A DNA stretch of 34,747 bases from assembly GCA_963976795.1 (NCBI GenBank), contig CAXBLT010000020.1, positions 1 to 34,747 on the forward strand, in the 5' to 3' direction. Positions 15,777-24,678 of the stretch are shown here, in pieces. Numbering within the stretch: the stretch's first letter is position 1; each line of letters opens with the position of its first letter. This stretch comes from UBA7359 sp963976795 (GTDB taxonomy: Bacteria; Pseudomonadota; Gammaproteobacteria; Eutrophobiales; Eutrophobiaceae). The notes beneath the pieces were generated by a model. The model made no database searches. It saw only the letters and a list, made by a program, of their open reading frames with translations, and had not been told where the DNA came from. A program made the position numbers and the translations under genes.

Positions 15777-17315
15777 TTATTTTCTGAACATCTGTAACAT
15801 GCGATGAGTAACAGCAAAGCCACCCGCGATGTTGATGCTAGTTATGAGGATGCCAAAGGCAGCGAGACCGACCAACAGTATCCCTGATGAAGATACTTGA
15901 ATCAGCGCGCCGATAACGATAATACTACTGACCGCATTGGTCACACTCATTAAAGGTGTATGCAATGAAGCGGAAACATTCCAGATCACCATATAGCCGA
16001 CAAAACAGGCTAGAACAAAGACTGTAAAGTGCGCCATAAATGAAGCTGGAGCCACTGAGCCAAGGCCATATAGAATCAGTGCACCGATAACAACGGGTAT
16101 CATCTGTTTAATAGGCCCCGCTTTCTTCGTCTCAGGTTTTTCTACCACCACGGGTGCTTCGACAGGTTTTGCTGGTGCAGCAGAGAGTTTTGGTGCAGGC
16201 GGTGGCCAAGTGATCTCGCCGGCATTAATCACTGTTGCGCCTCGAACAGCTTCATCTTCCATATTAATCACCATCTGACCATCCTTTTCAGGCGTCATGT
16301 CGGTTAATAAATGGCGTAGGTTAGTCGCGTAGAGTTGGCTTGATTGAGTCGGCAACCGGCTTGGTAAGTCACTGTAACCGATAATAGTCACACCATTATC
16401 AGTGACTGTAAGTTCATGTGGTACGGTTAATTCGCAGTTACCGCCTTGTTCAGCAGCTAAATCGACAATGACACTACCATTTTTCATGGATTTGACCATT
16501 TCCGTCGTAATTAACTTCGGTGCTGGTCTTCCTGGAATCAGGGCAGTGGTTACAATAATGTCTACTTCTTTGGCTTGTTCGGCAAAAAGTGCCATTTCTG
16601 CAGCGATAAATTCATCACTCATGGTCTTGGCATAACCACCTTCACCACTACCGTCTTCTTCAAACTCAAGCAACAAGAAGTCAGCCCCCATACTTTCAAC
16701 TTGTTCTTTTACTTCAGGGCGGGTATCAAATGAACGAACTATCGCTCCTAGGCTATTTGCTGCTCCGATAGCGGCTAACCCAGCCACACCGGCGCCAATA
16801 ACCAATACTTTAGCTGGTGGGACTTTGCCGGCAGCGGTTATCTGACCGGTAAAAAATCGTCCAAAATTGTGAGATGCTTCAACAATGGCACGGTAGCCGG
16901 CAATATTTGCCATGGAGCTAAGTGCGTCCATTTTTTGAGCTCTTGAGATACGTGGTACGCTGTCCATCGCAAGGATATTCACCTTTTTGGCAGAAAGCTT
17001 TTCCATCAAGGCTTCATTTTGTGCGGGCCAGATAAAACTAATTAAAGTTTGCCCGTCATGTAATAGCTCAATTTCATTATCATCAGGCGCTCTGACTTTG
17101 AATATGATATCTGAAGCGTCCCAAAGTGTTTTGGCATCTGCCGCTATCTCAGCGCCAGCCTCGCTATAGGCTTCATTTGAAAAATTGGCCGCTGCGCCAG
17201 CGTCAGCTTCTACTGTGACGCTGTACCCCAATTTTTGTAACCAACTTACAACTTCAGGTGTTGTAGCGACACGCTTTTCACCTGCATAAGTTTCCTTAGG
17301 CACCCCGATTTTCAT
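15777..17315 (-). CDS. pntA: NAD(P) transhydrogenase subunit alpha
   Basis: PntA carries the NAD(H)-binding domain. The 512-residue protein begins MKIGVPKETYAGEKRVATTP, has the Rossmann motif GAGVAGLAAIGAANSLGA near 175, then SFDTRPEVKEQVESMGA and GRPAPKLITTEMV. A Pro/Ala-rich linker at about 370-400 joins it to three or four C-terminal membrane helices (about 405-505). The two parts are fused as in E. coli, not split into PntAA and PntAB as in many alphaproteobacteria. It heads the pntA-pntB operon; pntB starts 10 bp after it. An AT-rich region of about 200 bp upstream (17316-17525) should hold the promoter, but I could not pick out a convincing one. Confidence 0.96.
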   Translation of the reverse strand: MKIGVPKETYAGEKRVATTPEVVSWLQKLGYSVTVEADAGAAANFSNEAYSEAGAEIAADAKTLWDASDIIFKVRAPDDNEIELLHDGQTLISFIWPAQNEALMEKLSAKKVNILAMDSVPRISRAQKMDALSSMANIAGYRAIVEASHNFGRFFTGQITAAGKVPPAKVLVIGAGVAGLAAIGAANSLGAIVRSFDTRPEVKEQVESMGADFLLLEFEEDGSGEGGYAKTMSDEFIAAEMALFAEQAKEVDIIVTTALIPGRPAPKLITTEMVKSMKNGSVIVDLAAEQGGNCELTVPHELTVTDNGVTIIGYSDLPSRLPTQSSQLYATNLRHLLTDMTPEKDGQMVINMEDEAVRGATVINAGEITWPPPAPKLSAAPAKPVEAPVVVEKPETKKAGPIKQMIPVVIGALILYGLGSVAPASFMAHFTVFVLACFVGYMVIWNVSASLHTPLMSVTNAVSSIIVIGALIQVSSSGILLVGLAAFGILITSINIAGGFAVTHRMLQMFRK

Positions 17316-17525
17316 CGTTTGATCACCTCTCGTATGGATTTATATGGATATATAGTGATTAATAATGATTTGTTATTAAAAAACGCGAGTGATGCTATCA
17401 CGATTATTAATTTAAGTCATAGCTTGGCATATACACCATTATAGTTTGTCTCAGTTCGGTTTTGATAGCTGTATCGAGCGAGTGTCTGAGGTATATTCGG
17501 ACTATGTACTTTGGCTCTATGTAAA

Positions 17526-17555
17526 TAAAAAAAACCGGCATTTAGCCGGTTTTTC
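17526..17555 (-). terminator. Rho-independent terminator of yccA
   Basis: On the minus strand ACCGGC, loop TAAAT, and GCCGGT are followed by a run of eight T. It begins about 25 bp after the yccA stop. The reverse strand also gives TTTTT after the stem, so it could work both ways. Confidence 0.9.
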
Positions 17556-17577
17556 GTGCTTTAAACTCGATTAATAC

Positions 17578-18249
17578 TTAATCATCGCCTCCAAATGCAC
17601 CCAGCAAATGTAAAAGGTTCATGAAGATGAGGTATATATCAAGGAATAGTGTGACCGTTGCCATGACATAGTTGGTTTCACCACCGTGAATAATTTTGCT
17701 GGTGTCATACAAGATGTACCCTGAAAACAATAGAATAGACATCGCTGATAATGCCAGTTGAATAGCCGCAACTTGAAAGAAGAGATTGGCGAGCGATGCG
17801 AGGACTATCACAATCAGGCCGATAAACAGAAATCCACCCATAAAGCTGAAGTCTTTGCGTGTAGTGAGCGCATAGCCAGATAAGCCAAGAAAAATAACCC
17901 CTGTACCACCGGCAGCAGTCATCACTAATTCAGCGCCATTACTGAAAAAACTGAGGTATGCATTGATAGTTGGGCCTGCGGTTAGTCCCATAAAGCCTGT
18001 AAATGCAAACACGCACACCAAACCAAGGGCACTGTTTTTAAAGACATTCGTCAGCATTAATAAACCAAACATACCACCAAGCTGGATAATCCAGTGCATC
18101 GGTGGGAAGTTCATGTAGATGGAGAGTCCTGCCATTGCAGCACTAAATATCAATGTCATGGACAGGAGCAGGTATGTGTTTTTCAATACTTTATTCGTGG
18201 CAAGTATTGATTCTACTGGTCTAGCAACAGCAAATTGACTTTCGCTCAT
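17578..18249 (-). CDS. yccA: Bax inhibitor-1 (BI-1)/YccA family membrane protein
   Basis: The 223-residue protein has seven membrane helices after a 25-residue soluble N-terminus, the standard BI-1 topology. Characteristic parts are VLKNTYLLLSMTLIFSAAMAG, GLTAGPTINAYLS, a GYALTTRKDFSFMGG turn, and the C-terminal GYILYDTSKIIHGGETNYV with the paired Asp residues of the BI-1 pore, then ATVTLFLDIYLIFMNLLHLLG. The bacterial YccA protein binds and modulates the FtsH protease; related BsYetJ is a calcium leak channel. It has its own terminator. Its position next to tRNA-Ser(UGA) parallels the E. coli yccA-serT pair, which supports the YccA assignment over other BI-1 paralogues. Confidence 0.92.
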   Translation of the reverse strand: MSESQFAVARPVESILATNKVLKNTYLLLSMTLIFSAAMAGLSIYMNFPPMHWIIQLGGMFGLLMLTNVFKNSALGLVCVFAFTGFMGLTAGPTINAYLSFFSNGAELVMTAAGGTGVIFLGLSGYALTTRKDFSFMGGFLFIGLIVIVLASLANLFFQVAAIQLALSAMSILLFSGYILYDTSKIIHGGETNYVMATVTLFLDIYLIFMNLLHLLGAFGGDD

Positions 18250-18411
18250 TAATTTTCACCTCGTTTGTAAAACAATATCTATTATGTAATGGTTTGGAGG
18301 AAAAATATCAAGCTTTGTTTCATTAAATTTTCTTTAAATTCAATTATCTTATACGGCTTTTCCCACGTCGAATGATCATGTATCCTCTCGCTCCTTAGAT
18401 CGCACGACACT

Positions 18412-18501
18412 GGAGAGGTGGCAGAGTGGTCGAATGCACTGGTCTTGAAAACCAGCGGTCCTTTATCGGTCCCGTGGGTTCGAATCCCACCCTCTCCGCC
18501 A
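18412..18501 (+). tRNA. tRNA-Ser(UGA)
   Basis: The acceptor arms GGAGAGG and CCTCTCC pair fully, with discriminator G and encoded CCA at 18499-18501. The anticodon loop CTTGAAA between CTGGT and ACCAG gives UGA. The long variable arm (GCGGTCCTTTATCGGTCC region) and 90-nt length are typical of a type II tRNA-Ser. It is divergent from yccA. Confidence 0.97.
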
Positions 18502-18562
18502 TTTAAATCATGTCTTTTTAAGTTTCTATGCTGAAAAACATTTCATAAATTGGGTTAAAAAA

Positions 18563-20170
18563 TCACAGATCAACTCTTCTATAGAATACGATTGATTCGT
18601 TAGAGTGTTTTTCCCCTTGTAGAAAAGATTCATTTTGATAGGAAAGCCACGATTGTTTTTTCTCGCTGAAAAATAACACATTCTCGATTTGATAATTTTC
18701 CCGAGTATATTCTTTTATGAAATGCTCAATTTTTAATTCTGCCTTGCCGTCATAGAGTAGGGAAGCCGGTAGTAACACACTCATAATATATTTTGGCCGA
18801 GCTTTTTTTATTTCATTGATTACTCTTTCCTGGAAGGTTATGTGTTGGGGAAATTGGCTGCTCAACAATGGGTAAACAACATAAAAGGCCGTTGCAGACG
18901 GACGTTCTGCCAATAATAATACCTGAGGTTCCGATCCATATATAAAGATTTTGTCCTCAGGTGTTGTGTTCTTATTTAAAAAATTGGCTATCGAAATAGA
19001 TTCGGGAAATGGATTCATCCCGAAAAAATAACGGCTGAATTTTTCACGCTCAAACGATAAGTGATAGTTGCTATTGGGTAAAATAGCTAACAAGACTGTT
19101 GCCGTCAGCACGGTGCCCGTAACAATATATTTTGTTTTGATATGAGGTGTCTTTTTTAAGATAGTGTTACATGAAACCCCTGCAAGGAGCACAATGCCGG
19201 GAACGATCTGTGCATAATAGTGTGGGTATGCAAAGCCTATACTTGCACCTAATAAGGACAAAATAAAAAAAATCAGTAGTATGGGCACTCTTAAAACGAG
19301 TTTGTCGTGCTTTAGAAAGACTGCGGATAACCCAAGAATAAATATCAATGGCGAATTAAAAACAACGCGCAATAAACCATGCCAGGCCATTAGGGCTCTA
19401 TCTGAAAGGGATAACCCAGTGCTATAGATGAGACTGTGTTGAAAACCCCAATAAATGAGCTCGTCCAAGATTCCATGCATATTGAAATATGTGATTATTA
19501 ATAAAGATGTACTGATACCGCCCATCAACCATATGATTATTGCTTTGATGATGTTTTGAATTCGAGTCTCTACGGCGTGTTGTTGCCAGATTCGATAGCT
19601 AATAATGATTAGCGCAAAAAGCACACTAAAAACGGCAGGCTGTTTACACCAGCAGGCTAGTGCACCAAAGACACCACTTAGAGCCAGATAAAAAACATGA
19701 AGCTTACTATTTTCAGTTGCACTCGTAGCGCACCATAAACTCAACATGATCGGCAACAACATAAACATTTCAGTTGATGCTGTGAATCCTTGAACAAAGG
19801 GGTTTATCGAAAGAATTGCATAGAAGAAAGCTACCCAATATGCCGTATCGACACTGGCTATTCGTTTAGTAAAAAGAAAAAGAACGGTTAGAGTAACTAG
19901 ATTATAGATATGAAGAAAGGCATGTATGCCAAATGCAGTGGGGGGGAATATTGATAATATTACTGCGTAAATATAAAAAACCAATGGCGGTTTGTGATCT
20001 ATACCATCCTGGTAGGGTAGGGCGCCCTCTATTATGGTTCTTCCAATAAGGCCAAACACACCCTCATCGCGATCCAATGGAATTCCTATAGGTTGAATCC
20101 GTAACAATATATATACGAATATGATCCCAACCCAAAACAAGCGGTGATAAAGAGCCTTGTCTATTTGCAA
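18563..20170 (-). CDS. ArnT/PMT-like (GT39/GT83) membrane glycosyltransferase
   Basis: The 535-residue protein has about a dozen hydrophobic helices and a C-terminal soluble tail from about residue 385. The motif LDRDEGVFGLIGRTIIEGALP near residue 33 carries the acidic pair that, in this superfamily, binds metal and the lipid-phosphate sugar donor. It is followed by YQDGIDHKPPLVFYIYA, the conserved DxKPPL-type loop of ArnT-like enzymes. Such proteins transfer a sugar from a polyprenyl-phosphate carrier to lipid A, protein or glycan on the periplasmic face. The acceptor and sugar cannot be predicted. The small lipoprotein gene lies 76 bp upstream on the same strand. Confidence 0.85.
   Translation of the reverse strand: MQIDKALYHRLFWVGIIFVYILLRIQPIGIPLDRDEGVFGLIGRTIIEGALPYQDGIDHKPPLVFYIYAVILSIFPPTAFGIHAFLHIYNLVTLTVLFLFTKRIASVDTAYWVAFFYAILSINPFVQGFTASTEMFMLLPIMLSLWCATSATENSKLHVFYLALSGVFGALACWCKQPAVFSVLFALIIISYRIWQQHAVETRIQNIIKAIIIWLMGGISTSLLIITYFNMHGILDELIYWGFQHSLIYSTGLSLSDRALMAWHGLLRVVFNSPLIFILGLSAVFLKHDKLVLRVPILLIFFILSLLGASIGFAYPHYYAQIVPGIVLLAGVSCNTILKKTPHIKTKYIVTGTVLTATVLLAILPNSNYHLSFEREKFSRYFFGMNPFPESISIANFLNKNTTPEDKIFIYGSEPQVLLLAERPSATAFYVVYPLLSSQFPQHITFQERVINEIKKARPKYIMSVLLPASLLYDGKAELKIEHFIKEYTRENYQIENVLFFSEKKQSWLSYQNESFLQGEKHSNESIVFYRRVDL
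20015..20022 (+). other. KOPS octamer GGGTAGGG
   Basis: Matches GGGNAGGG on the + strand, inside the GT39-like gene, which is transcribed the other way. Confidence 0.55.
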
Positions 20171-20246
20171 TTTAAATATACACCGAAACTGATAATGATT
20201 AGCAAAATAGCATAGACAGTTAGCTCAAGTTTGAGCACTGAAAACG

Positions 20247-20435
20247 TTAAGGTATTTTGCATGTGACTGGGTTATACATCACTACATAAGTGTTATGTGT
20301 ATGCGTTCTTATTGAGGCTATTTCTTCATGGTTTGGATCGGCAAGCTCACGAATTGGCGTTATATAGTTAGTCGTGCATCCAGAAAGGACGATAATAGCG
20401 CTAAACAGTATAGCTGTAGTTAAATTTTTACTCAC
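20247..20435 (-). CDS. Small predicted lipoprotein
   Basis: From the GTG at 20435 the product is 62 residues: MSKNLTTAILFSAIIVLSGC is a clear type II signal peptide with lipobox LSGC. Residue 2 of the mature protein is Thr, so default sorting would be to the outer membrane. The mature part is only about 43 residues, with a short region rich in Thr/His (IRTHTHNTYVVMYNPV). An in-frame TTG at 20450 would add five residues; the GTG start gives the better signal peptide, but neither has a clear ribosome-binding site. No family is recognised. It may be transcribed with the glycosyltransferase 76 bp downstream. Confidence 0.6.
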   Translation of the reverse strand: MSKNLTTAILFSAIIVLSGCTTNYITPIRELADPNHEEIASIRTHTHNTYVVMYNPVTCKIP

Positions 20436-20679
20436 GTTATGAATACCCAATATAGTATCGAGTGGAGTTTAGTCTAAAATAGTTCCTTATGTTACTCCGA
20501 TTTTATGAACTCATCTGTAATCGATATACATTGTGTACTTGATAGTACATTAAAGCATAAAGAAACTTGAGAAGAAGGCTAGCTCAGTTCTCTCTGGAAT
20601 TTATTGTTCGATGAGCTTAGTCATTTAATACTCGATTTTGACTCCGAATCGTTAATTAAATATATGAAAACTTTATAAA

Positions 20680-20943
20680 ATGACAAGACCAACAATGCTT
20701 TGTGAGCTCCACGATTATCTCGAAATTGCGTGTACATTTCGTTTACCGATTGAGCTTTCTCTGACGACTGGTAAAGAGCTAATAGGAATCGCCGTCGATA
20801 CGTTGGTTAAATCTGATAAGACTGAACACTTAATGTTTATTGAAGAAGGTACTGAACAAGCAATAGCAATGCCTATGAGTGAGCTTGTTCAAATGAAAGC
20901 AATCATAAAGAATGTGCATTTTGGAACAATCAATTTCAAATAG
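20680..20943 (+). CDS. Rof/YaeO-like Rho-binding antiterminator family protein
   Basis: The 87-residue protein resembles E. coli Rof (YaeO), which binds the Rho hexamer and inhibits Rho-dependent termination. The start CELHDYLEIACTFRLPIELSLTTG matches the Rof pattern D-x-x-LE-AC-(hydrophobic)-L-x-(D/T)G, with the cysteine and Sm-like beta strands. It continues GIAVDTLVKSDKTEHLMFIEE, then QAIAMPMSELVQMKAI and a final strand. The size fits a single Sm-like barrel. The acidic surface expected of a Rho-primary-site mimic is partly present (E8, D11, E14). It is monocistronic, with 66 bp before the next frame. An internal ATG at 20695 is an alternative start; neither has a strong Shine-Dalgarno match. 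The call rests on pattern memory and is moderately secure. Confidence 0.7.
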   Translation: MTRPTMLCELHDYLEIACTFRLPIELSLTTGKELIGIAVDTLVKSDKTEHLMFIEEGTEQAIAMPMSELVQMKAIIKNVHFGTINFK

Positions 20944-21009
20944 AATTATACCCATATGCACTTTTTGAAAATAGCTTTTATCTTGTTGTTCTTTAGTTAG
21001 TGCTTTTTT

Positions 21010-21549
21010 TTGCTCATCATTTTAGTCCGTTTAAAACACAATACTTTAGAAAATAATCCTATAGATTGGAACCTCATAATATTAAGTTATATGCACAATC
21101 TTGTTCTATTCAGGAAAATGAATCAAATAGATGAAAATAAAGGTCTTGATTTCTTGCACATAGTAATGAGCGATGAATACGCAGACGGAGAAGGTTGTTT
21201 TAATTTTATGGTGCAATTGCAGGATCCCAATCAATATATGCCAATTGAAGCCACAGGTATTGAATGCTGCGAAACTGATTCACCACTCATGCCGCTAGCT
21301 AAAGTCAGAATTCCCAGTCAGGCGTTTAATAGCCCAGAGCAGTATGATTTCTATGAGAGCCTATCCTTTCCTACATGGAATAGTCTGAATGAGCAAAGAG
21401 CAATAGGTGAATTAAATAGAATAAGAAAAGAAGGGTATCAGGCAAGTCCAGATTATCGGTATAAAAAAATAAGGCGGAGATACCGACAAACCTGGATTGG
21501 TAACGTAATATTCACGGCATGTCAGGAAATTCATCTGTGTTCGATCTAA
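21010..21549 (+). pseudogene. Decayed C-terminal part of a catalase-family (y4iL-like) heme protein
   Basis: Residues about 55-150 of this frame follow the C-terminal half of small catalase-related heme proteins: FNFMVQLQDP-x-x-YMPIEATGIEC, ETDSPLMPLAKVRIPSQAF, then YDFYESLSFPTWNSLNEQRAIGELNRIRKEGYQAS, which corresponds to the family pattern CENLSFNPWHSL-x-x-HRPLG-x-INRAR-x-x-Y. The N-terminal half that carries the catalytic His and Asn is missing, and the first 50 residues are not alignable. The last 25 residues also diverge and overlap the udg start by 31 bp. Full-length relatives have about 300-360 residues. I infer an N-terminally truncated relic. A real short gene starting at the internal ATG near 21118 cannot be ruled out. 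Confidence 0.6.
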
Positions 21550-22163
21550 ATTGTACTGCTTGCCCGAGGTTAAGCGACTTTCTTGCGGAAGTTCGCGAGA
21601 AATTTAGCCACTATCACGCACGCCCAGTACCTCCTTTTGGTGTTAAAAACCCAAAATTACTTATCGTAGGACTAGCACCTGGTTTACATGGGGCAAATGC
21701 TACGGGAAGACCTTTTACTGGTGATCATGCCGGTATTATTCTTTATGAAATGCTTTATAAGCATGGATTCAGCAATAAAAAGATCTCCACTGATTTGAAA
21801 GATGGCCTTAAACTAAAACAGTGTCGAATTACCAATGCAGTGAAATGCTTGCCACCGCAAAATAAACCTATAGGCGCAGAAATTAATACCTGTAATCGCT
21901 ATTTAATCGAAGAATTGAAGACGATCGATAAAAAAGCTGTGATTCTAAGTTTAGGGCTGGTTTCTCATAAAGCAGTGATTAAAGCATTAGGCCTTAAGCA
22001 ATCAGACTACCCATTCATACATGGCAAAATCCATAAGCTCAATGATGGACGAAGCATCATCGATTCTTATCATTGCAGTAGATATAACACTAATACAAAA
22101 AGGTTGACTGAAAAAATGTTTAGTGAAATTTTTGTTCAGATTAAGACACAACTCAACAGCTAG
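21519..22163 (+). CDS. Family 5 uracil-DNA glycosylase (UDGb type)
   Basis: The enzyme removes uracil, and in this family often hypoxanthine, from DNA to start base excision repair. The 214-residue protein has the family-5 motif 1 GLAPGLHGANATGRPFTGD at about 50-68. It lacks the active-site Asp/Asn of families 1 and 4, which is normal for UDGb. The motif-3 region SYHCSRYNTNTKRLTEKMF sits near the C-terminus. CTACPRLSDF near the N-terminus and C residues around NAVKCLPP and INTCNRYL are the likely four cysteines binding the [4Fe-4S] cluster. It ends 5 bp before uvrC, so the two repair genes are probably co-transcribed. E. coli has uvrY at this position instead. Confidence 0.9.
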   Translation: MSGNSSVFDLNCTACPRLSDFLAEVREKFSHYHARPVPPFGVKNPKLLIVGLAPGLHGANATGRPFTGDHAGIILYEMLYKHGFSNKKISTDLKDGLKLKQCRITNAVKCLPPQNKPIGAEINTCNRYLIEELKTIDKKAVILSLGLVSHKAVIKALGLKQSDYPFIHGKIHKLNDGRSIIDSYHCSRYNTNTKRLTEKMFSEIFVQIKTQLNS

Positions 22164-22168
22164 TCTCT

Positions 22169-23998
22169 ATGCCGTTCGATCCAAAGACATATCTCAAAAC
22201 TCTAACCAGTCTTCCTGGTGTTTATTGTATGCAAGATGGGCAGGGGCAGGTGATCTATGTCGGAAAAGCAAAAAACCTGAAGAAACGAGTTTCAAGTTAT
22301 TTTAATCGGAGCCAGTCTGATTCCTCCAAAACCCAGGTCATGGTCAAGCAGGTTGAGAACATAGAAGTAACGGTTACTCATACTGAAAATGAGGCCTTGA
22401 TTCTGGAAAATAATTTAATAAAAAGTTATAAGCCGCGTTACAACATCTTATTCCGTGACGATAAAAGTTACCCTTATCTTTATTTATCAACCGATCATGA
22501 TTATCCCCATTTTAAATATCATCGCGGTGCTTTGAGGGGGAAGGGGAAATACTTTGGACCATACCCAGGCGCGGGTTCTGTCAGACGCACATTAAATTTA
22601 TTGCAAAAGCTGTTTATGATTAGATCTTGTGAGGACAGTGTCTTTGCAAATCGTTCTCGGCCTTGTTTACAATATCAAATCAAACGCTGTTCAGCACCGT
22701 GTGTTGATATCGTTTCAAAAGCTGACTACCAGCGTGATATTCAACATGCAACATTATTTCTTGAAGGAAAAAATGATGAAGTCATAAAGGCCTTGAACGA
22801 ACCTATGCAAAGGGCATCAGATGCATTGGAATTTGAAGTTGCAGCGAGATTACGAGATCAAATTCGATCATTACGCGATGTACAGGAAAAACAGCATATC
22901 AGCACGGATGCTGGCGATCTTGATATTATTGCTTGCGCTATAAATGGCAACCACGCCTGTATACAGTTAACGATTATCCGATCTGGATTAAACTTGGGTA
23001 GTCGTAGTTATTATCCACAAAATATTGCGGAGCAATCAGAAACAGAATTAGTCAATGCATTTTTAAGTCAGTTTTATTTAAATCCAAATTCACAACAAAA
23101 AATACCATCTGAAATATTAATCAGTCACAATATTGATGCTATTAGATTGGTCGAAGAAGTTATTTCTGAAAAAGCGAAGAAAAAAATTAAACTTAAATCC
23201 AAGGTTAGGGGCGAGCGTGCAAAGTGGCTTGGCATGACACAAGAAAATGCTGACCTGACATTAAAGCATAAGCTAGCGAGCAATAAGAGTCAGTATAAAC
23301 GTTTTGATGCATTAAAAGAGCTGCTTTCATTTAAAGAGCCCATTGAGCGTATGGAGTGCTTTGATATTAGTCATACTCAGGGCGAATCAACCGTTGGGTC
23401 GTGTGTTGTCTTTGGGCCAGATGGGCCAATGAATTCACAATACCGCCAATTTAATATAAAAAATATTACTAAGGGCGATGATTATGCGGCTATGGGGCAG
23501 GTTATCAGGCGACGCTACACACGACTCGTAAAAGAAGATGCAAAATTACCCGATCTTATTTTGATTGATGGTGGTAAAGGTCAAATTGGCGTGGCTAAAA
23601 AAGAACTCGATGAGTTGCAAATAAGACATATTCCAATATTAGGCGTGGCTAAAGGTCCATCAAGAAAACCTGGCCTTGAAAACTTGATTCTCGCACTTGA
23701 AAATAAAACCATAGACTGTGATAGTGCATCTCCGGCGTTACATCTAATCCAGCATATTCGAGATGAAGCACATCGTTTTGCAATCACAGCGCATCGTCAA
23801 CGAAGAAAAAAGACTCGCAATCGCTCAACGCTTGAAGATATAGAAGGAATAGGGAACAAGCGCCGACAAAATCTGATAAAACATTTTGGTGGATTGCAAG
23901 GCGTAGCCAAAGCTGGCATAGATGATTTGTCCAATGTGCCAGGAATCGATAAAAACCTTGCTCAGAAGATATATGAAACATTCCATAATAATTTATGA
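22169..23998 (+). CDS. uvrC: Excinuclease ABC subunit C
   Basis: UvrC makes the two incisions on either side of bulky DNA damage after loading by UvrAB. The 609-residue length matches E. coli (610). The N-terminal GIY-YIG nuclease reads PGVYCMQDGQGQVIYVGKAK and makes the 3' cut. The UVR domain that contacts UvrB is near residues 200-235 (ALNEPMQRASDALEFEVAARLRDQI). The RNase H-like C-terminal nuclease has FDISHTQGESTVGSCVVF and LILIDGGKGQIGVA with catalytic acidic residues. A final tandem HhH region includes LEDIEGIGNKRRQNLIKHFGG. It overlaps pgsA by 4 bp (ATGA at 23995-23998), the usual uvrC-pgsA coupling. Confidence 0.97.
   Translation: MPFDPKTYLKTLTSLPGVYCMQDGQGQVIYVGKAKNLKKRVSSYFNRSQSDSSKTQVMVKQVENIEVTVTHTENEALILENNLIKSYKPRYNILFRDDKSYPYLYLSTDHDYPHFKYHRGALRGKGKYFGPYPGAGSVRRTLNLLQKLFMIRSCEDSVFANRSRPCLQYQIKRCSAPCVDIVSKADYQRDIQHATLFLEGKNDEVIKALNEPMQRASDALEFEVAARLRDQIRSLRDVQEKQHISTDAGDLDIIACAINGNHACIQLTIIRSGLNLGSRSYYPQNIAEQSETELVNAFLSQFYLNPNSQQKIPSEILISHNIDAIRLVEEVISEKAKKKIKLKSKVRGERAKWLGMTQENADLTLKHKLASNKSQYKRFDALKELLSFKEPIERMECFDISHTQGESTVGSCVVFGPDGPMNSQYRQFNIKNITKGDDYAAMGQVIRRRYTRLVKEDAKLPDLILIDGGKGQIGVAKKELDELQIRHIPILGVAKGPSRKPGLENLILALENKTIDCDSASPALHLIQHIRDEAHRFAITAHRQRRKKTRNRSTLEDIEGIGNKRRQNLIKHFGGLQGVAKAGIDDLSNVPGIDKNLAQKIYETFHNNL
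22238..22245 (+). other. KOPS octamer GGGCAGGG
   Basis: Matches GGGNAGGG on the + strand near the 5' end of uvrC. A second copy follows 300 bp downstream. Confidence 0.55.
22538..22545 (+). other. KOPS octamer GGGAAGGG
   Basis: Matches GGGNAGGG on the + strand within uvrC, in a longer purine run (GAGGGGGAAGGGGAAA). Confidence 0.55.
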
Positions 23999-24543
23999 AC
24001 ATACCTAATCAACTAACCTTACTTCGCATATTATTAATCCCCGTTTTTGTATTGGTATTTTATTTACCAATCAGTTGGAGTAATTATTTTGCGTGCCTTA
24101 TCTTTACAATAGCGGCAGTAACCGATGTCTTAGATGGTTACTTAGCAAGAAAATTGAATCAGACTTCATCTTTAGGTGCATTTTTAGACCCTGTCGCAGA
24201 TAAATTAATGGTTGCGGTTGCCCTGGTTTTATTAGTGCAGCAAAACCCGGTGATTTACTTGGCGTTGCCTGCAATAATTATCATTGGTCGCGAGATTACT
24301 GTCTCGGCATTACGTGAATGGATGGCCGAAATTGGTGCACGTAATATGGTCGCTGTTTCCGTCCTGGGTAAAATAAAAACATTAGCCCAAATGGTCGCAC
24401 TAGGCCTGCTTATCTTCAGAAAACCTGTCTACGATGTACCTGTATATGAAATAGGCCTAGTGCTACTTTATATCGCGGCGATTTTAACTTTGGCATCAAT
24501 GATTCAATATTTATTGGCGGCGTGGCCACAATTAAAAGAATAA
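23995..24543 (+). CDS. pgsA: CDP-diacylglycerol--glycerol-3-phosphate 3-phosphatidyltransferase
   Basis: PgsA makes phosphatidylglycerol phosphate from CDP-diacylglycerol and glycerol 3-phosphate in the inner membrane, the committed step to phosphatidylglycerol and cardiolipin. The 182-residue protein (E. coli 182) has about five to six membrane helices. The CDP-alcohol phosphotransferase signature DG-x2-AR-x8-G-x3-D-x3-D is complete as DGYLARKLNQTSSLGAFLDP followed by VADK, around residues 46-69. It starts inside the end of uvrC and is followed after 52 bp by tRNA-Gly, as in E. coli. Confidence 0.97.
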   Translation: MNIPNQLTLLRILLIPVFVLVFYLPISWSNYFACLIFTIAAVTDVLDGYLARKLNQTSSLGAFLDPVADKLMVAVALVLLVQQNPVIYLALPAIIIIGREITVSALREWMAEIGARNMVAVSVLGKIKTLAQMVALGLLIFRKPVYDVPVYEIGLVLLYIAAILTLASMIQYLLAAWPQLKE

Positions 24544-24556
24544 TTTGGTAATTTGA

Positions 24557-24584
24557 TTGACACATTAAAAGCCGAAGCTACAAT
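24557..24584 (+). promoter_or_regulatory. Promoter of the tRNA-Gly-Cys-Leu cluster
   Basis: A perfect -35 box TTGACA (24557-24562) is 16 bp from TACAAT (24579-24584), a 5/6 match to TATAAT. The bases after it (ATGCGTCC) make a GC-containing discriminator, which is typical of stringently controlled stable-RNA promoters. Transcription would begin about five bases before the tRNA-Gly 5' end at 24596. Confidence 0.8.
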
Positions 24585-24593
24585 ATGCGTCCT

Positions 24594-24670
<77 letters not shown>

Positions 24671-24678
24671 AATTATGG

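Noticed and set aside
18250..18411. Possible divergent promoters between yccA and tRNA-Ser, such as TATCCT at 18381
   Set aside because: The matching -35 regions are poor, so I did not annotate a promoter.
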